The position numbers were made by a program, and so were the translations under genes. A stretch of 22,933 nt of DNA, from the NCBI GenBank assembly GCA_011319805.1, contig SJRY01000196.1:1-22933 (forward strand), written 5' to 3'. Of this stretch, positions 19,102-22,933 are shown in pieces. Each line of letters begins with the position of its first letter. Positions within the stretch are counted from its first letter, which is position 1. A model generated the notes under the pieces. That model worked only from the letters and a program-made list of their open reading frames with translations. It did no database searches and was not told the origin of the DNA. The DNA comes from Macrocybe gigantea (lineage: Eukaryota > Basidiomycota > Agaricomycetes > Agaricales > Callistosporiaceae).

Positions 19102-20877
19102 TCATTCCCTCGCACCAAACAGCTTCGCGACAGCAAATAACCTCGATGGTTTCTTCTTCATCAACTTTCCGCTCTCCTGCAGAACACCAAGCGATGGGAC
19201 GGCAAGCGATGGGTGCTGCTGACGGGGAATAGACGCAGGAGCAAAGGACGACTCGTGAAAGTCCACCCTCCCTTTGCGGACAATCTCTTCTCTCTGTATC
19301 TCTACATCCACGGCGACGGGAATGATACGTTCGATGGAAGAAGAAAGGGAGGATGACGATCCCAGATCTAACGGCGCAGGCCGTCTCCTCTTGTAGCTCA
19401 GACTCCTTCGCCTGCTCATCGAAGCTGCAGCCCTCCGCGCATGGTTAGCATCTGCCGAAAAGGTCGACTTGACTGGTGAAATACGTCTACAAGTCCGCTT
19501 CGGACCTGTTGCAGTAAAGGGCGGTGGTGTGGTCGGATGAGGCGTACGAGGTGAGTATCGGCATGGAGTGACAGGCGTAGAGGGTGGCATGGAGATGAGA
19601 AGGACATTTGGCGAAAGCGGTGAATGAGGTGAATGAGGAGCAGCCGCCTCGCTGGGCACCGAAAATGAGGCGAGATCAAGGATGAAACCAGGATTCTTGC
19701 GGAGGTGGACTGGACGCTGACGGAACGGAACAGAGAGCACTGCATGCGGTTTCGAGGTGGTCGCACGAACTGGCGGCGATGGCGGTATACCCAACATCCC
19801 ATTCTCATCCGCACACCTGACAACGTTTGTGGGATCCAGGTCTGAATCTTGCGTACGGGCCGACGACGCACTGTCCCTTCGTCCAGAACTGACGCCAGCA
19901 AGGGAGTTCAGAGCGACCGTAGCATCCTTGTCTTCACCGCTGAAAGTGACCCAACTGTCCATCTTCTCGTCCCCGTCCTCTTCATCATCCCCAGCCAAGA
20001 GCCCGACATACTCCATCTCTTCCTCACGATCCCACCAAATCCCACCTCTGCCATCTCGATACACATCGCCGACCCCAAGAGCACCAAAAGCTTTAGTCGC
20101 ATGAGAACCAGCAGCTGCCAGCGCCTGGTCCTCCATGACCCGTTGGATATGCTCGTCCATCTTTCCGCCATCCACAAACTGCCTCAGCAAGAGCTCGTTC
20201 GCAAGCGGAGGTGGACGCGCCGATGCGCCGAGGGCTTTGGCATACAACGCCTTTTTACGCTTCGCAATATCCGATCCCTTGGGCTTTGCCTTTGACTTGG
20301 CCGACTTGGATTTGGATTTGGGCAATCCTGCAGCCGATAAGGATTTTGTAGGAGATGGAGGGAGCGCATTGGACGATACGGATGCCTTTGAGCGCGAACG
20401 AAGGACAGACAACGAGCGAAATCGCTTCATACGACTTGCAGCAGGGGGGATGGGGAATGTGTCAGGATCGACTGACGGAATTTCGGCTTGCTTCTGCTGT
20501 TGTAATCGTTTCTGCTGAAACTTGCGTAACAACGGCGATGGCGTCGAAGGTGTATTAGGCAAATGCACAAACACCGACGTGTATCCAAGGTTCGTCAAGT
20601 CAAACTCGTACTCGCCGATAGATGGCGTCTTTTCTACAGAAGGATGTGCAACTGGGGAGGACTGGGTATCGATAAAATGAATGATTGACGAGCTGGACGG
20701 CCTGCGCGATGATACAGACGAGCGTCGACGTGGACAGGGAGACCGCGGAGTAGGAGAACCAGGCTGAACGTGCGCTGCCCAGGTAGCGATGTAATTCTTG
20801 ACTGGCGTCGGAGGAAGCGGCTGCGTCGGCTGTTTCTTCTGCGAAGGCGGTGGTCTGGATAGAAAGGCGTACGACAT
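19102..20877 (-). CDS. Uncharacterised Ser/Pro-rich protein, 591 aa
   Basis: One uninterrupted frame of 591 codons, while its neighbours have five or more introns. I do not recognise the family. Most of it is Ser, Pro, Arg and Lys rich and probably disordered. Some stretches look like conserved islands: FDLTNLGYTSVFVHLPNTPS (about residue 93), AKRKKALYAKALG (about 206), ANELLLRQFVDGGKMDEHIQ (about 228), GGIWWDREEEMEYVGLLAG (about 274) and a basic C terminus, KKKPSRLFAVAKLFG. A Lys/Ser run (KSKSKSAKSKAKPKG) may direct it to the nucleus. No signal peptide, membrane segment or catalytic motif is visible. The length of the open frame in a region with many stops supports a real gene. The start at 20877 is the first ATG. 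Confidence 0.75.
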   Translation of the reverse strand: MSYAFLSRPPPSQKKQPTQPLPPTPVKNYIATWAAHVQPGSPTPRSPCPRRRSSVSSRRPSSSSIIHFIDTQSSPVAHPSVEKTPSIGEYEFDLTNLGYTSVFVHLPNTPSTPSPLLRKFQQKRLQQQKQAEIPSVDPDTFPIPPAASRMKRFRSLSVLRSRSKASVSSNALPPSPTKSLSAAGLPKSKSKSAKSKAKPKGSDIAKRKKALYAKALGASARPPPLANELLLRQFVDGGKMDEHIQRVMEDQALAAAGSHATKAFGALGVGDVYRDGRGGIWWDREEEMEYVGLLAGDDEEDGDEKMDSWVTFSGEDKDATVALNSLAGVSSGRRDSASSARTQDSDLDPTNVVRCADENGMLGIPPSPPVRATTSKPHAVLSVPFRQRPVHLRKNPGFILDLASFSVPSEAAAPHSPHSPLSPNVLLISMPPSTPVTPCRYSPRTPHPTTPPPFTATGPKRTCRRISPVKSTFSADANHARRAAASMSRRRSLSYKRRRPAPLDLGSSSSLSSSIERIIPVAVDVEIQREEIVRKGRVDFHESSFAPASIPRQQHPSLAVPSLGVLQESGKLMKKKPSRLFAVAKLFGARE

Positions 20878-21075
20878 TTCAGATCGTAAATGTAAAGAAA
20901 GAAGAAATTTGGAGAATTTTCAGAGACTGGCTCTGGTCCGGAGCAGACATTTTTCGTCGACCAAAACTTATACTCGCCGCAAGAACAATGGTGCTGTGGA
21001 AATACAAACACAACAAAACAACCTCCCTATTGTCAAGCTATGTACATACAAATCAAAACATAGGCAAATACATGC

Positions 21076-22741
21076 TCAAGCGGGAGGTGGTGGTGGTGGA
21101 GGTGCCTCTACCGCAGGTGCGGGTGCAGTGGGAGGCGGTGCACCAGATGCTTGTGCTTGCGAGCCATATTGCGCGTAGTACTGGCTATATTGCTGCTGCT
21201 GTTGCGCTGCCCATTCCTTGAACTGTGGCGAATTTACGTCATACCCGTACGCGGCCCTACAATTGCCAAGGAAAATTATCATTGTTCAGTTCAGACACGT
21301 TGTCCGTCAGGCATTCGGTTAAATGCTACACACCAGTATGCAGCATATGCATCTTGCGAAGATGCGTCCGCACCCGGTGCCGGAGCGCCGGAGGCCGCAG
21401 CCGCTTGCGGGTCGTATGCCCCTGGCGGTGGTGCAGGAGGGGCGCTGGCATCGGGAGGAGGAGGCGGCTGCTCGCCAGGCGGCGGGGCGGAGGCGCGTTG
21501 GCTGGAGGTGGTGGTGCATATCCCTGTTGCTAATTTACAATTGACTGTTGGGGAAAGGAAAAAAAAATCAGATCAGTCGACACTCACGGCCATTGAGGCG
21601 GCATAGGCTGCGTATTGTGCTTGAGCCTGATGTAACTCCATCTGCTGCTGGTGAAGAACGGCTTGCATTTTAGCATGCTCTTGCCGCACAACCATGAGCA
21701 AGTCCTCAGTTAGCGCTTTTGCTCTTGCGACTTGGGATTCATCAGGGCTCCTGTTGGCTAAGCTTAGAGAGTGATGATAACTGAAGTTAATATGTAAACG
21801 CACGTTATATGGATGTACAACGGTTCGTCATTCTCCTTTCCGGTCTCCTGATCAATGAAACCAGATCCAATACCCTTGATCTGCACCCTTGTCCCGGTTT
21901 CCTGCTGTATATACTTCACAAACGATCCCTGTACTGGTGTGAGCCATCCCAAAAACGGACAGGCCGATAGACAGAAAGACATACGCTGGGGCCGACCACT
22001 TTTGCTCTGACGTTAAAGTTCCTTATAGACTCCAACCCTACAGGTAGCTTTTCCTCCGGCCATCTTCTCTGTCGAATAAAAACAGGGCGAGCAATAAGTT
22101 GCATTAATCGGTCACTCGGGCAACGAAGGAAGGCCAACCTTCTCCCTCATCCTGTCCTTCTTATCTTCCACAAGTGAGCCCAAGTCAACAGTCATGAGCT
22201 CATTGATCTTATCCATAGCTTTCTGGAGCTGTTCTGCCGTGTGGGCAGTGACATGCAGATACAGAGGCGGATCTTTCTCCGTCGCCTTGCTCCGGTCAGG
22301 GTACCATACACCCTTCGTGCTTACCGACGCGCCCGTTTCCTCATGTATCTATTTTTGAGCCAAATGTCAGGAGAGAAAACAGAACTCAAGTGAAAGCATC
22401 AAACAACAGCGACAGAGCTGATGCCCGAAAACGTACCTGAGCCTGTGTGCTCCCCTTCGTCAACATGTATCGATTCCGCACATCGTTGATATCAATATCC
22501 TTGACAAAATCCCCGTCCCCACCAGAACCCCCATTCCCGAGCGCCCCGCTCGCAAACTGCGCCGCGATCTTCGCCGCGATGGCAGCAGCAGCAGCAGCAG
22601 CCTCCGACGCGCTCTTGCTCTCCCCACCAACCTTGGAGGACTGTGACTATCGTTGTTATTGCCGCTGTTGTTAGAGGCCGGGCCAGCTTCATCTTCTCCA
22701 CCCGTCGGACCTGCCTGATCCCACCTGCGCTTTGACGACAT
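21076..22741 (-). CDS. KH-domain RNA-binding protein, KHDC4-like
   Basis: Likely RNA-binding splicing-associated protein (animal KHDC4/Blom7 family). Exons: 22437-22741, 22139-22348, 21985-22068, 21804-21928, 21588-21750, 21334-21529, 21076-21256. It starts MSSKRRWDQAG; an Ala run precedes IAAKIAAQFASG and DIDINDVRNRYMLTKGSTQ, then IHEETGASVSTKGVWYPD and PPLYLHVTAHTAEQLQKAMD (first KH-like unit). The second unit is LPVGLESIRNFNVRAKVVGP, GSFVKYIQQETGTRVQIKG, GSGFIDQETG and EPLYIHI, followed by a helical Gln-rich stretch (VLHQQQMELHQAQAQYAAYA) and a Pro/Gln-rich tail ending APPPPPPPA. Two frame breaks of one missing base are needed, near 22631-22642 and at the GGGG run 21484-21487. All introns have GT-AG ends. 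Orthology is inferred from the order of motifs. Confidence 0.85.
22582..22600 (-). repeat. GCA/TGC trinucleotide run
   Basis: About six tandem GCA units on the plus strand, read as a run of alanine codons in the KH-protein gene on the minus strand. Such runs vary in length between strains. Confidence 0.7.
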
Positions 22742-22933
22742 GGCTGTTGCTCTTTTTAATACCGGTTCCGTCTTCCCCTTTTTCTGAATGCTATCGTTCT
22801 CCTTTCCCTTGTGTTTCCGTTCACCTACTTCGAAGAGAAAGGCCTCGCGCCCTTCGCTGAAAACTGAGCGGTCGACGATATGCGGAGTTTGCACGACGAG
22901 TGAGGAGAAATTGTCCCAAGGCTACGGAAAAAA
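22742..22933. other. Upstream region of the KH-protein gene
   Basis: 5' UTR and promoter of the minus-strand KH-protein gene, cut by the window end. The coding frame stays open upstream with further in-frame ATG codons, so a longer N terminus is possible but less likely than the MSSKRRW start. No other gene is visible. Confidence 0.45.

Noticed and set aside
22460..22894. One continuous 144-codon frame ending in an Arg/Leu run as a separate protein
   Set aside because: Its first part is the true N terminus of the KH protein, but the Arg/Leu run is the wrong frame of the Ala-rich segment after a single-base break.
1..22933. CRISPR arrays, bacterial operons, riboswitches or phage genes
   Set aside because: No regularly spaced repeats and no bacterial gene architecture; spliceosomal introns and U6 show nuclear eukaryotic DNA.

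Overview
The window looks like nuclear DNA of a mushroom-forming basidiomycete (Agaricomycetes). The evidence is dense genes with many 45-90 nt GT-AG introns, very small exons, a FunK1-type kinase (a family expanded in these fungi), a chromodomain Ty3/Gypsy retrotransposon and a U6 snRNA gene with a Pol III T-run. No species can be named from the sequence alone.

Layout. (1) 1-2570, plus strand: 3' part of a hybrid histidine kinase (ATPase domain plus receiver). (2) 2851-4958, plus: a Yrb2/RanBP3-like Ran-binding-domain protein. (3) 5385-6640, plus: ALG5, dolichyl-phosphate beta-glucosyltransferase, with two copies of a 10-bp TGACGTG-containing repeat just upstream. (4) about 6890-7009, plus: U6 snRNA. 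(5) 7173-10160, minus: a WAPL-like cohesin-release factor. (6) 10257-18818, plus: a FunK1 kinase gene cut in two by a 6,507-bp LTR retrotransposon (11103-17609). The element has 320-bp LTRs and a perfect 5-bp target duplication. (7) 19102-20877, minus: a long intronless, mostly disordered protein of unknown function. (8) 21076-22741, minus: a KHDC4-like KH-domain RNA-binding protein.

The host genes are unrelated housekeeping genes (signalling, nuclear transport, N-glycosylation, splicing, cohesion) and form no operon-like unit. The most informative part is the retrotransposon. The first 11 nt of its predicted transcript are exactly complementary to 11 nt placed 2 nt after the 5' LTR. This is the self-priming arrangement known from Tf1/sushi chromoviruses. 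It also carries an extra small reading frame after the chromodomain whose ATG overlaps the pol stop (ATGA). The LTRs differ at only 2 of 320 positions, both CpG versus CpA, so the insertion is young, yet gag and pol are broken at ten or more places.

Every frame break I could resolve, in the element and also in four host loci, is the loss of one base, often in or beside a short homopolymer. This points to residual single-base deletions in the assembly, worst in the repeat, although real decay cannot be excluded. Separately, the FunK1 gene has three in-frame TGA codons and altered catalytic residues (HRD to HHN, DFD to NFD), all explainable by C-to-T or G-to-A transitions.
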